Assembly (NCBI RefSeq): GCF_014333525.1 | Contig: NZ_JACSCX010000001.1 | Coordinates: forward strand, 186,001 to 250,000 | Direction: 5' to 3' | Origin: Hymenobacter puniceus | Lineage (GTDB): Bacteria; Bacteroidota; Bacteroidia; Cytophagales; Hymenobacteraceae | Length of the DNA: 64,000 bases | Part shown: one piece after another, positions 41,878 through 49,339 of the stretch | Layout of the letters: the number at the start of each line of letters is the position of its first letter | Numbering within the stretch: the first letter of the stretch is position 1 | Position numbers and translations under genes: made by a program | Notes under the pieces: generated by a model | Told to the model about the DNA's origin: nothing | The model's database searches: none | What the model saw: only the letters and a program-made list of their open reading frames with translations

Positions 41878-42588
41878 CATCACCTCGATTCGCCCTTCAC
41901 GGAACAGCGGCACGAGGTCGTATACGTCGGGACGCACGCAGAATTCCATGTCTTTGTGCAGCTCCAGGCTGTTGAGGCGGCGCACGTGCGACGATTTGAG
42001 CAGGTAGCCGGCCACATCCGCTTCGGCGGCGCGCCACAGGTCGAGGGCAGCCAGGGTGGCGTCGGAGGCAGTAGTGTCGAAGGTGCCCGTGAGGCGGGCG
42101 GCCAGCGCGCCACCGAAGAGCGTGTCTTCGAGGCAAAACTGGCCTTTCCAGCCGGCACAGACCACCACCACGTCCTTCTGCTGCTGGCGCACATAATCGG
42201 CCACGGCCTGCAGATTCAGGAAGGCGCCCACTGCTACGGCATCGGCGGTTTGCGCGAGGTGCAGGGCGCGGGTGCCGTTGGTGGTGGTGATGGCCACGGC
42301 CCGGCCGCGCACCGGCACCACGCCGTCGAGGTAGCCGAAGGGTGAGTTGCCAAGGTCCACGCCTTCGGCCTGGCGGCCGTCGCGCTCAGCAGCGGTGAGG
42401 TAGCCCTCAGCCGCCAGGGCCCGGCATTCGGCCAGCTCACTCACCGGCACCAAATGCGTGACGCCCGAGGCCAGCGCCGCCACAATGGAAGAAGTAGCGC
42501 GCAGCACGTCCACCACTACCGCCACGCGGCCCCGCAGGTCGAAAAGTGGCAGCAGCTCCGGTGAGAAGCAGATATCTATCGTTGGCAT
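41872..42588 (-). CDS. comB: Probable 2-phosphosulfolactate phosphatase
   Basis: The product is 238 aa. ComB removes phosphate from 2-phosphosulfolactate, a step of coenzyme M synthesis in archaea; bacterial homologues are common but their role is less clear. Family features are VVVDVLRATSSIVAALASGV (about 24-43), GNSPFGY, AITTTNGTRALHLA (about 98-111), VCAGWKGQFCLEDTLFGGAL and LNSLELHKDMEFCVRPD near the C-terminus. No other coenzyme M or sulfolactate genes are nearby. It lies between two long inverted repeats. Confidence 0.88.
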   Translation of the reverse strand: MPTIDICFSPELLPLFDLRGRVAVVVDVLRATSSIVAALASGVTHLVPVSELAECRALAAEGYLTAAERDGRQAEGVDLGNSPFGYLDGVVPVRGRAVAITTTNGTRALHLAQTADAVAVGAFLNLQAVADYVRQQQKDVVVVCAGWKGQFCLEDTLFGGALAARLTGTFDTTASDATLAALDLWRAAEADVAGYLLKSSHVRRLNSLELHKDMEFCVRPDVYDLVPLFREGRIEVMK

Positions 42589-42623
42589 GAAACAGAATCA
42601 ATTATGCGGTGAGGATATAAAAG

Positions 42624-42719
42624 AACGTCATGCAGAGGCGCAGCCGAAGCATCTCGCCAGCGCAGTAATTGAGCTTACTACATTGGCGAGATGCTTCGGC
42701 TGCGCCTCTGCATGACGTT
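42624..42719. repeat. Perfect 36-bp inverted repeat between comB and gcvT
   Basis: Arm 42624-42659 is the exact reverse complement of 42684-42719, with a 24-base loop. The arm begins AACGTCATGCAGAGGCGC and ends ATCTCGCCA. The tip and inner end match the element at 41765-41877. It lies between two genes on the same strand, so it is not only a convergent terminator; it has no T-run. Confidence 0.8.
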
Positions 42720-42752
42720 TATTGCCTGACGTTCAATTGAGCACTTCGTCGG

Positions 42753-43859
42753 CTACGCTTCCTCCGTGCCAGGAACGAAGGGCAGCTTCACGACGGTGGC
42801 TGGCTGGTTTTTACCTCGGATCTGCACGAACACCTTGCTGCCAGGCTTGCTGAGTTCGGTTTGCACGTAGCCCAAGCCGATGCCCTTGCTCAAGCTCGGC
42901 GACTGGGTGCCGCTCGTCACGTCCCCGATTTTCTCACCGGCTTCGTTCACCAGCTCATAGTGGCCGCGCGGAATGCCGGGGCCGTCCATCAGGAAGCCGA
43001 CCAGCTTGCGCGCCACACCTGCTTCTTTCTGCTGCTTCAGGCTTTCGGCGTTGGTGAAGTCCTTGGTGAACTTGGTCACCCAACCCAGGCCGGCTTCCAG
43101 CGGCGAGGTGGTGTCGTCGATGTCGTTGCCGTAGAGGCAGTAGCCCATTTCCAGGCGCAGCGTGTCGCGGGCGCCGAGGCCGATGGGCTTGAGGCCGTAG
43201 GGCTGGCCAGCTTCCATCACCTTGTCCCACACCGTTTTGGCGTGCTCGTTGGGCACATATAGCTCGAATCCGCCCGCGCCGGTATAGCCCGTGGCCGAAA
43301 TAATGACGTTATCGACGCCGGCAAACTGGCCCTGCACAAACGAGTAGTACGGAATCGTGCTCAGGTCTACATCGGTGAGGGTCTGCAGCGCCTGGCTGGC
43401 TTTGGGGCCTTGCACGGCAAACAGGCTCATCTGGTCCGACACGTTTTCCAGGTCGGCGCCCTGCGTGTTGTGCTGGCTGATCCAGTTCCAGTCTTTGTCG
43501 ATGTTGGAGGCGTTTACCACCAGCATGTAGTCTTCGTCGGCCAGCTTGTACACCAGCAGGTCGTCCACGATGCCGCCCTCGGCGTTGGGCAGGCACGAAT
43601 ACTGCGCTTTACCGTCGGTGAGCTTGCTGGCGTCGTTGCTGGTTACGCGCTGAATCAGGTCGAGGGCCTGCGGGCCGCGCACCCGGAACTCGCCCATGTG
43701 CGACACATCGAAGATGCCCACGGCCCGGCGCACGGTGTGGTGCTCATCAAGGTCGGAGGAGTAGCGCACCGGCATGTTGTAGCCAGCGAAAGGCACCATC
43801 TTGGCACCCAGCTGCTGGTGCACATCATTCAGAACAACGGTTTTGAGAGTTTCGCTCAT
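42753..43859 (-). CDS. gcvT: Glycine cleavage system T protein, aminomethyltransferase
   Basis: The product is 368 aa from the ATG at 43859 ([20 protein letters not shown]); the open frame beyond it runs into the promoter region. GcvT takes the aminomethyl group from the H protein and passes the methylene to tetrahydrofolate, releasing ammonia. Conserved parts are [69 protein letters not shown] and [20 protein letters not shown]. The other glycine-cleavage genes are not in the window. It diverges from the histidine kinase gene, with promoters back to back. Confidence 0.96.
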   Translation of the reverse strand: MSETLKTVVLNDVHQQLGAKMVPFAGYNMPVRYSSDLDEHHTVRRAVGIFDVSHMGEFRVRGPQALDLIQRVTSNDASKLTDGKAQYSCLPNAEGGIVDDLLVYKLADEDYMLVVNASNIDKDWNWISQHNTQGADLENVSDQMSLFAVQGPKASQALQTLTDVDLSTIPYYSFVQGQFAGVDNVIISATGYTGAGGFELYVPNEHAKTVWDKVMEAGQPYGLKPIGLGARDTLRLEMGYCLYGNDIDDTTSPLEAGLGWVTKFTKDFTNAESLKQQKEAGVARKLVGFLMDGPGIPRGHYELVNEAGEKIGDVTSGTQSPSLSKGIGLGYVQTELSKPGSKVFVQIRGKNQPATVVKLPFVPGTEEA

Positions 43860-43903
43860 GGAGAAGGTGGGTGGGAAGGTGAGGGCGCCGCCCGGCGGCG
43901 GGG

Positions 43904-43948
43904 CGAAATTAGCCATTTCCGCGTGGCAGTTTGCATCGGGTATCTTTG
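43904..43948. promoter_or_regulatory. Back-to-back -7 elements for gcvT and the histidine kinase
   Basis: On the minus strand, TAATTTCG (43911-43904) is a near match for gcvT, 44 bases before its ATG. On the plus strand, TATCTTTG (43941-43948) is an exact -7 match for the kinase, 129 bases before its ATG. Neither has a clear -33 element. The kinase leader seems free of further structure. Confidence 0.45.
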
Positions 43949-44077
43949 CCAATCCTGTTGCAGCAAAGCAGCCTGCTATGGCAAGGGCTGCCAGCTTCTG
44001 CTGGTGCCAGCCACCAACTATGGCCAGGCGCTTGCGTACCGGACAGCAGATTTCTGGTATTCATTTTCTTGTTTCGC

Positions 44078-45619
44078 ATGAGGTTAAAGCTGTCTACCAA
44101 GCTCTTCACTGGTTTTCTGATCATTCTGCTGCTGTTTGTAGGGGTAGTGTTTGTCAACTACCAGCTCTCACGCAAGGTGCTGCGCAATGCCCGGCGCGTG
44201 CAGCTTTCACAACGCACCTCCTCAGAGGCCTCTACTCTGCTGCGCAGCATTGTAGATATGGAAAATGGATTTCGGGGCTTTCTGCTGATTGGCAAGGAAG
44301 AAACTCTGCAGCCCTACCATGAAGGTGAACGGTACCTGGTCCGGCATTTCGAGCAGCTGCTTACTGAACTGCCGGACACATCGGCGCAGCACGCGCGCAT
44401 CCTGCGGGCTCGCAGCATCTTCCGCGAGTGGCTTGACTACTCGCACATGCTCATTCAGGAAAAGCGCGAAGCACGCCGCCGTATGCCCGATCAGGCCGGT
44501 CTGCAGGGCGTATTGCACCGCGAGCAGGCAGAGGGCCTGACAGGCAAGCGCCTCACCGACCAGATCCGGGTGCTGTTTGCTTCTTTCGCTCGCGAAGAAA
44601 CTGTCCTGCGTGAAAAACAGGGAATCAAGCTCCAGGAAAGCATCCGTGAAACCCGCCTGATTTCGGTGGGCACAACATTGCTGGCAATTGTGCTGGGGCT
44701 GGCCGGAGCGCTCTACCTCACCCGCCTCATCGGCCACCGCATCCAGACGATGGTGACGATGTCGTCGCAGATTGCGGCGGGCGAGTACCATACCCAGCTC
44801 ACTGACACGGCGGGTGATGAGCTAAGTGATTTATCGGTGTCGCTAAACCAGATGGCAGCTACCATCAATGGCAACATCACGCAGCTGGAGCGCCGCAACC
44901 AGGAGCTCGACCAGTTTGCTTACGTGGTATCGCACGACCTGAAAGCGCCGCTCCGGGGTATTGAGAGTGCCTCACGCTGGATTGAGGAAGACATGGGCCA
45001 CGACACGCCACCGCATATTCAGGAGTTTCTGTTGCTGATGCGCACGCGGGTCCGCCGTATGGAGCACCTCATCACCGGTATTCTCGACCTGGCGCGAGTA
45101 GGACGCACGGCACAAGCCGACGAGCCCGTATTTGTGCGGCAGCTGCTGCGGGAGATTATCGACTCACTGGAACTGCCCGCAGGATTTGAGGTAGAGTTGC
45201 CGTTTTACCTGCCTACGCTGGTTACAAACCGTGTGCAGCTACAACAGGTGTTCACCAACCTCATCAGCAATGCCGTGAAGTACCACCAACACCCAGCAAC
45301 TGGGTTGGTACGCATTGGCTGCACCGAAGACAAGAGCTATTTCACTTTTTCAGTTGCCGACAACGGCCCCGGTATTGCCCCAGAATATCACGAGCGGATC
45401 TTCGTCATTTTCCAGACGCTGACTGAGCGCGACACGCTGGAAAGCACAGGTGTAGGGCTGGCCATCGTCAAAAAAATAGTGGAGCGGCAGGGCGGCTCCA
45501 TCCGCATCGAGTCGGCCGAAGGTCAGGGCGCTACGTTCTACTTTACGTGGCCGCGCCAGCCACCTGCCGGCAGGGCCAAGGCTATTGGTTCAGCCTCTAA
45601 GCCGCCCGCTACCGTATAA
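44078..45619 (+). CDS. CHASE3-HAMP sensor histidine kinase
   Basis: The product is 513 aa from the ATG at 44078 (MRLKLSTKLFTGFLIILLLF). Transmembrane helices at about 8-28 and 193-215 bracket a periplasmic CHASE3-type domain (DMENGFRGFLLIGKEETLQP). A HAMP linker follows (about 216-268), then HisKA with phosphorylatable His286 in AYVVSHDLKAPLRGIES. The HATPase domain has NLISNAVKYHQHP (N box), VADNGPGIAPEYHERIF (G1) and TGVGLAIVKKIVERQGG (G2). The signal is unknown. Its stop overlaps a possible ATG of the response-regulator frame, so coupling is likely. Confidence 0.93.
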   Translation: MRLKLSTKLFTGFLIILLLFVGVVFVNYQLSRKVLRNARRVQLSQRTSSEASTLLRSIVDMENGFRGFLLIGKEETLQPYHEGERYLVRHFEQLLTELPDTSAQHARILRARSIFREWLDYSHMLIQEKREARRRMPDQAGLQGVLHREQAEGLTGKRLTDQIRVLFASFAREETVLREKQGIKLQESIRETRLISVGTTLLAIVLGLAGALYLTRLIGHRIQTMVTMSSQIAAGEYHTQLTDTAGDELSDLSVSLNQMAATINGNITQLERRNQELDQFAYVVSHDLKAPLRGIESASRWIEEDMGHDTPPHIQEFLLLMRTRVRRMEHLITGILDLARVGRTAQADEPVFVRQLLREIIDSLELPAGFEVELPFYLPTLVTNRVQLQQVFTNLISNAVKYHQHPATGLVRIGCTEDKSYFTFSVADNGPGIAPEYHERIFVIFQTLTERDTLESTGVGLAIVKKIVERQGGSIRIESAEGQGATFYFTWPRQPPAGRAKAIGSASKPPATV

Positions 45620-45675
45620 TGGCTGCCCATCGGGCTTTTGCTTTCCGTTTTCCGACCCTACCAATCACCCCCGCT

Positions 45676-46101
45676 ATGCCGAGTATCCTGCTAGTTGAAG
45701 ACGACCAAATGGACATCATGAATGTGCAGCGTGAGCTTCGGAAGAACAACATTACCGTGCCGATGCACATTGCCCGCAATGGCCGCGAAGCGCTGAACAT
45801 GCTGCGTGGCGAAGCCGGCCAAACCAAAATCGAGCAACCCAGTGTGGTGATGCTCGACATTAACATGCCTCGGATGAATGGGCTGGAACTGCTGGAACAA
45901 CTGCGCTCCGACCCTGATTTTGTCAATCTGAACGTGTTCATTACCACCACGTCGGATTTGGAATCAGAGCGGCTCAAGGCCCAGAATCTGGCGGTGAGCG
46001 GCTACATCATCAAGCCACTGAGCTTCGACAGCTTCGGCGAAGGCGCCACGACTGTGGACGGGTTCAGCTTGTTTCTGGATTTGCTCAAAACAAAGGAGTA
46101 A
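45676..46101 (+). CDS. Single-domain response regulator (Rcp1-like)
   Basis: The product is 141 aa from the ATG at 45676 (MPSILLVEDDQMDIMNVQRE). A start at 45619, overlapping the kinase stop, would add 19 atypical residues, so the later ATG is preferred. It is a receiver domain only: acidic pocket Asp9/Asp10, phospho-acceptor Asp61 in VVMLDINMPRMNG, Thr in ITTTSD, and Lys in YIIKPLSFDS. It lacks a DNA-binding or enzyme domain and should act by contact with another protein or within a phosphorelay. The upstream CHASE3 kinase is the likely partner. It resembles the Rcp1 family paired with such kinases. Confidence 0.92.
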   Translation: MPSILLVEDDQMDIMNVQRELRKNNITVPMHIARNGREALNMLRGEAGQTKIEQPSVVMLDINMPRMNGLELLEQLRSDPDFVNLNVFITTTSDLESERLKAQNLAVSGYIIKPLSFDSFGEGATTVDGFSLFLDLLKTKE

Positions 46102-46103
46102 AG

Positions 46104-46188
46104 AATGACGAGGTACAAAGCAAGGAGGTGATGAAGTGACGACTAACCCTCACCACTTCATCACCTCCTTGCTTTGTACCTCGTCATT
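46104..46188. repeat. Perfect 35-bp inverted repeat between response regulator and rnhB
   Basis: Arm 46104-46138 (AATGACGAGGTACAAAGC...) is the exact reverse complement of 46154-46188, with a 15-base loop. It fills the gap between two convergent genes. It has only a short T-run (four) on the plus side, so termination may be weak. Confidence 0.8.
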
Positions 46189-46191
46189 TTC

Positions 46192-46767
46192 TCACAGCAG
46201 CCGGAAGCCCATCCGGTGGTGTTCTGTAGTGCCATATTGCCGAATGGCGGCGCGGTGGCTTACTGTAGGGTAGCCGGCATTCTGAGCCCAGCCATATGCC
46301 GGATACAGCGCGGCCAACTCTGCCATGCGCTCATCACGAAATGTTTTCGCCAGAATGGAGGCCGCCGCAATATGGCGGAAACGGGTATCCCCTTTTATCA
46401 GGCAGGTGTGGGCTATACCTGGGTAGGGCTTAAACCGGTTGCCATCCACAGCCAGATGCGTAGGGACTATGCCCAAAGCAGCTACCGCACGGTGCATGGC
46501 CAAATAGCTGGCTTGGGCAATATTGACAGCGGCTATTTCCAATGGAGAAGCTTCGGCCACTGCCCAGGCCACAGCGTACTGGCAGATTTCGGCGCGCAAT
46601 ACTGTGCGGCGGCGGGCACTCAGTTGCTTGGAGTCGTTGAGGTAGGCCGGTGCAAAGTCCGGCGGCAGAATTACGGCCGCCGCGAAAACCGGCCCCGCCA
46701 GGCAGCCCCGGCCCGCTTCGTCGAGGCCCGCTTCGAGCGGCTGGTTGGTGTGAGAAGCAAGCAACAT
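46192..46767 (-). CDS. rnhB: Ribonuclease HII
   Basis: The product is 191 aa from the ATG at 46767 (MLLASHTNQPLEAGLDEAGR). The frame is open to 46857 but that part contains the promoter. It removes ribonucleotides embedded in DNA. Catalytic DEAGRG lies at 16-21 (Asp16, Glu17), followed by LAGPVFAAAVILPPD and LNDSKQLSARRR. Further acidic residues lie in AVDGNRF and CLIKGDTRF, and RHIAAASILAKTFRDERMAE is the C-terminal family signature. The stop adjoins a long inverted repeat. Confidence 0.95.
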   Translation of the reverse strand: MLLASHTNQPLEAGLDEAGRGCLAGPVFAAAVILPPDFAPAYLNDSKQLSARRRTVLRAEICQYAVAWAVAEASPLEIAAVNIAQASYLAMHRAVAALGIVPTHLAVDGNRFKPYPGIAHTCLIKGDTRFRHIAAASILAKTFRDERMAELAALYPAYGWAQNAGYPTVSHRAAIRQYGTTEHHRMGFRLL

Positions 46768-46771
46768 TGGC

Positions 46772-46779
46772 CAAAGATA
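46772..46779 (-). promoter_or_regulatory. -7 element 4 bases before rnhB
   Basis: On the minus strand, TATCTTTG (46779-46772) is an exact match to TAnnTTTG and ends 4 bases before the ATG at 46767. This implies a leaderless mRNA. Confidence 0.6.
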
Positions 46780-46803
46780 GGGCAGCCTATTGTCCGAAGC
46801 TGA

Positions 46804-46848
46804 AAAAAGGGCTTCCCGGTAGCATACGCACCCTGAAAAGCCCTTTTT
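46804..46848 (-). terminator. Intrinsic terminator-like hairpin downstream of the small acidic protein gene
   Basis: AAAAAGGGCTT (46804-46814) pairs with AAGCCCTTTTT (46838-46848) around 23 bases. Read on the minus strand it ends in a T-run, which fits termination of the minus-strand gene 46952-47197. Confidence 0.65.
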
Positions 46849-46951
46849 AGATAGCACCTAATGAGTATCTGGTACTGAATAGCAGACGCCAGCTGCGCCT
46901 TGGTAGCCAGCAGGTTCTGCTACTGAAAGCCGTGTACTCTGTGCTGACGAC

Positions 46952-47197
46952 TTATTTGTGGCTGCCGGCAGCAGAACCTTCGCTCGGCGAAGTTTCGCCC
47001 CGGCGTAACCCTTGCTTGTCGCGCGGGCCTTCGTCAAGCTCCGCGTCTTCGTCGGTACTGATGTATACGTTGGTAGTGGGGCCGAGGCCGCCGGTTTGAG
47101 CAGTAAGCTCTGATTCAGCCTGGGCGTGCTTCAGGTTGAAAAGCGGGTCGCCGGACTGGTCATTCTGGTTGGACTGGTTTTTGGGTTGATTGGCCAT
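46952..47197 (-). CDS. Small hydrophilic protein, unknown function
   Basis: The product is 81 aa, beginning MANQPKNQSNQNDQSGDPLF. It is very hydrophilic, rich in Asn, Gln, Asp, Glu and Gly, with no membrane segment and hardly any hydrophobic core, so it is probably disordered (STDEDAELDEGPRDKQGLRR). I recognise no family. It has a downstream terminator and a matching gene-sized gap, which support its being real. It lies at the edge of the repeat-rich region before the Nudix gene. Confidence 0.55.
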   Translation of the reverse strand: MANQPKNQSNQNDQSGDPLFNLKHAQAESELTAQTGGLGPTTNVYISTDEDAELDEGPRDKQGLRRGETSPSEGSAAGSHK

Positions 47198-47325
47198 ACC
47201 TATTTACAGAGCCGGCCGGAATGTGAGCAGCCAGCATACTACTGGTACGGTGGCGTTTGCCGGCAGGTTGAAACAGAATCTTGTCCGGGGGGGCTAATTC
47301 TAGTGCCTAACCCAAGCTGCGGAAG

Positions 47326-47489
47326 AGCCGCATAGCGGCGACAAGTTTATAGTAAGTCAGCGGTTAGCTGCAACAAGCCGCATAGCGGCGGCAGGTTTTG
47401 GGGACTATCTGCCGGCGAATCTGTCGCCGCTATGCGGCTTTTGCCGGCTGTCGATGGATGGACTACACACCTACCGCCGCTACGCGGCT
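47326..47489. repeat. Four copies of AGCCGCATAGCGGCG in alternating orientation
   Basis: Copies 1 (47326-47343) and 2 (47376-47393) read AGCCGCATAGCGGCG followed by ACA or GCA. Copy 3 (47422-47439) is the exact reverse complement of copy 1. Copy 4 (47474-47489) is inverted with two changes. Each copy is itself partly self-complementary (GCCGC/GCGGC). The copies could fold into long hairpins. Confidence 0.75.
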
Positions 47490-47526
47490 TCTCCGCCACT
47501 TGAGCAACCTAAGTATGCCCCAAACA

Positions 47527-47558
47527 AAAAGACCATTGCGGGGCGGCAACGGTCTTTT
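47527..47558. terminator. Terminator-like hairpin
   Basis: AAAAGACCATTGC (47527-47539) pairs with GCAACGGTCTTTT (47546-47558), one mismatch, with short T-runs on both strands. No gene lies directly before it, so it may be a relic or the end of an unknown transcript. Confidence 0.5.
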
Positions 47559-47817
47559 GCATTCGGCGCCGGATGACGTTAGTAATCATCCACCCTACTC
47601 TTATCATTCATCCGGCTCGGTATGGGAGAGGCCTTCCTTTCCACAAAACTCCCCCACACCTTATTGAATGACACAAAACTACTCACCATCAACAGCTTGC
47701 TCTAAACTATTTGGCCAACCGCCGAATTTCGCCGACCAAGTTATCCATTCGCCCGACAGACATGAATTGCGCCCCGCCCCTACCTTTACGGGCCATTGTT
47801 CATCTGGCTTTTCTGTT

Positions 47818-48393
47818 ATGCGCTACCCCGATTCTTCTCTTGACGAAAACCACAACCCCTGGCAGGTGCTTGGCTCCGAAGTGAAATACCATAACCCCTG
47901 GATTTCGGTGCGCGAAGACCAAGTGCTCAACCCCGGTGGTGGGCGCGGCATCTACGGCGTCGTGACCATGAAAAACAAGGCGCTGGGCATTGTGCCGGTT
48001 GATGAGGCAGGCAACACGTGGCTGGTAGGTCAGTACCGCTACCCGCTCAGCGAGTACAGCTGGGAAATTCCGATGGGTGGTGGCCCCGTGGAGCTGGACA
48101 TTCTGGAGTCGGCGCAGCGGGAGCTACGCGAGGAAACCGGCCTCACGGCCCGCCGCTGGACCAATATAGCCCGCCTGCACACCTCCAATTCCGTCACCGA
48201 TGAGGAAGGCTTTGTGTTTTTGGCTGAAGACCTCATTCCCGGCGAACTGGAACCTGAAGAGACCGAAGACCTGCGGCTATGGAAGCTGCCACTCGCCGAC
48301 GCCGTGCAGATGGTCATGGATAACCGCATCACTGATGCCGTGAGCGTGGCCGGCCTGCTGAAAGCAGAAAAGGTACTGGCCAGCAGAAACTAA
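47818..48393 (+). CDS. Nudix hydrolase
   Basis: The product is 191 aa, starting at the ATG at 47818 (MRYPDSSLDENHNPWQVLGS). The Nudix helix lies at about 87-110, with RELREETGL intact; the Glu usually seen eight residues before the Arg is replaced by Leu. The layout, VKYHNPWISVREDQVLNPGG before the Nudix fold and VGQYRYPLSEYSWEIPMGGG within it, resembles ADP-ribose pyrophosphatase-like members. It cleaves a nucleoside diphosphate linked to another group; the substrate is uncertain. It is followed by plsC on the same strand. Confidence 0.88.
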   Translation: MRYPDSSLDENHNPWQVLGSEVKYHNPWISVREDQVLNPGGGRGIYGVVTMKNKALGIVPVDEAGNTWLVGQYRYPLSEYSWEIPMGGGPVELDILESAQRELREETGLTARRWTNIARLHTSNSVTDEEGFVFLAEDLIPGELEPEETEDLRLWKLPLADAVQMVMDNRITDAVSVAGLLKAEKVLASRN

Positions 48394-48449
48394 ATTGGAA
48401 GTGCGCGTGCAGTGACGCGCCCGTACCGACGGCTTACCATTTCACGGTT

Positions 48450-48457
48450 TACCTTTG
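48450..48457 (+). promoter_or_regulatory. -7 element 5 bases before plsC
   Basis: TACCTTTG matches TAnnTTTG exactly and ends 5 bases before the ATG at 48463. This implies a leaderless mRNA. Confidence 0.65.
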
Positions 48458-48462
48458 CAGCC

Positions 48463-49311
48463 ATGCGGCACCTTCTGCGCTATCTTGGTCATCGGCTTTA
48501 CACTACCTGGGCGACGTTCTGGTTTGTGATGCCGTTTGTGGTTACCTATCCGCTGCAATGGGCTCTGAGCCGGCGGCCAAGTGGGCACCGCTACCTGCAC
48601 AGCCTCAACCGCCACTGGAGCCGGCTGTTCATCCGAATGTGGGGTATGCCGGTGGAAGTGGTGCGCCACAGCCCGCTGCCCGCCGGCCAGCCATGCGTGT
48701 ACGTGGCCAACCATAGCTCCTACATTGATATTCCGCTGCTGTTTCGCACCATTCCGGGCTGGCTCAACATCATGGGCAAAGTCTCGTTGGCCCGCGTGCC
48801 GGTGTGGGGGCCGATTTTCGGGCGCGCCTACATCACCGTGGACCGCGACAATGCCATGAGCCGGGGCCGGGCCATGGTGCAGGCACGCCGCTCGCTGGAA
48901 GCCGGCCGCTCGGTTGTTATCTTTCCGGAAGGCTCGATTTCCAAAAAGCCCGGCGAGGAAATGGGCGAGTTTAAGGACGGCGCGTTTCAGCTGGCTATTG
49001 CGGCCGGCGTACCGATAGTGCCCATCACAATGCCACTGAACCACCGCTTCATGCCCGACGTTGGGGGCTTGCGGGTGCGCTACTCGCCACTGGCCATTGT
49101 GCTGCACGCGCCTATCTTCACGGTGGGCCTTACTGCTGCCGATGCTCCACGGCTCCGGCAGCAAGCCCACGACATCATTGCCAGCGCCTTCCGCCCCGAA
49201 GCCAAAGGTATTCCGGAGCCCAGCACTTGGCGCCGGATTCCGGCGCCGCCAACTGCCAGCCGTCCGGCGCAGGCTGCCAAAAACCAGGAATTGGTCTCCA
49301 CCAATTCTTAA
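48463..49311 (+). CDS. plsC: 1-acyl-sn-glycerol-3-phosphate acyltransferase
   Basis: The product is 282 aa from the ATG at 48463 (MRHLLRYLGHRLYTTWATFW). PlsC adds the second acyl chain to lysophosphatidic acid in the inner membrane. The HX4D motif is NHSSYIDI (His84, Asp89). The FPEGSISKKPGEEMGEFKDG block (about 154-173) is the acceptor-binding motif, and VPIVPITMPLNHRFM is also typical. N-terminal helices (about 13-33) anchor it. The C-terminal 30 residues are Pro/Ala-rich. The gene ends in the AATTCTT repeat tract before gatC. Confidence 0.93.
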   Translation: MRHLLRYLGHRLYTTWATFWFVMPFVVTYPLQWALSRRPSGHRYLHSLNRHWSRLFIRMWGMPVEVVRHSPLPAGQPCVYVANHSSYIDIPLLFRTIPGWLNIMGKVSLARVPVWGPIFGRAYITVDRDNAMSRGRAMVQARRSLEAGRSVVIFPEGSISKKPGEEMGEFKDGAFQLAIAAGVPIVPITMPLNHRFMPDVGGLRVRYSPLAIVLHAPIFTVGLTAADAPRLRQQAHDIIASAFRPEAKGIPEPSTWRRIPAPPTASRPAQAAKNQELVSTNS

Positions 49312-49330
49312 TTCTTAATTCTTAATTCTT
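49303..49330 (+). repeat. Four tandem AATTCTT units
   Basis: Four exact copies of the 7-mer run from 49303 to 49330, covering the plsC stop codon and ending 9 bases before the GTG of gatC. Just before it, GAATTGGT and ACCAATTC form an 8-bp inverted repeat (49289-49308). Confidence 0.7.
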
Positions 49331-49339
49331 GATTACCTC

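Larger units (their letters stand above)
47198..47817. other. Repeat-rich intergenic region
   Basis: No convincing gene was found in these 620 bases. The region holds four alternating copies of the AGCCGCATAGCGGCG motif (47326-47489), a terminator-like hairpin (47527-47558), and a likely -7 element of the Nudix gene (TACCTTTA, 47781-47788). Confidence 0.6.

Noticed and set aside
41765..42719. Possible CRISPR array around comB
   Set aside because: There are only two inverted repeats, not a series of direct repeats with spacers, and no cas gene.
43931..44077. Longer N-terminus for the histidine kinase
   Set aside because: It would place the promoter -7 element inside the coding region and add residues before a normal first transmembrane helix.
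47326..47489. Possible CRISPR array from regular AGCCGCATAGCGGCG copies
   Set aside because: Copies alternate in orientation, are 15-18 bases, and differ in number and spacing from CRISPR. A REP-like cluster fits better.
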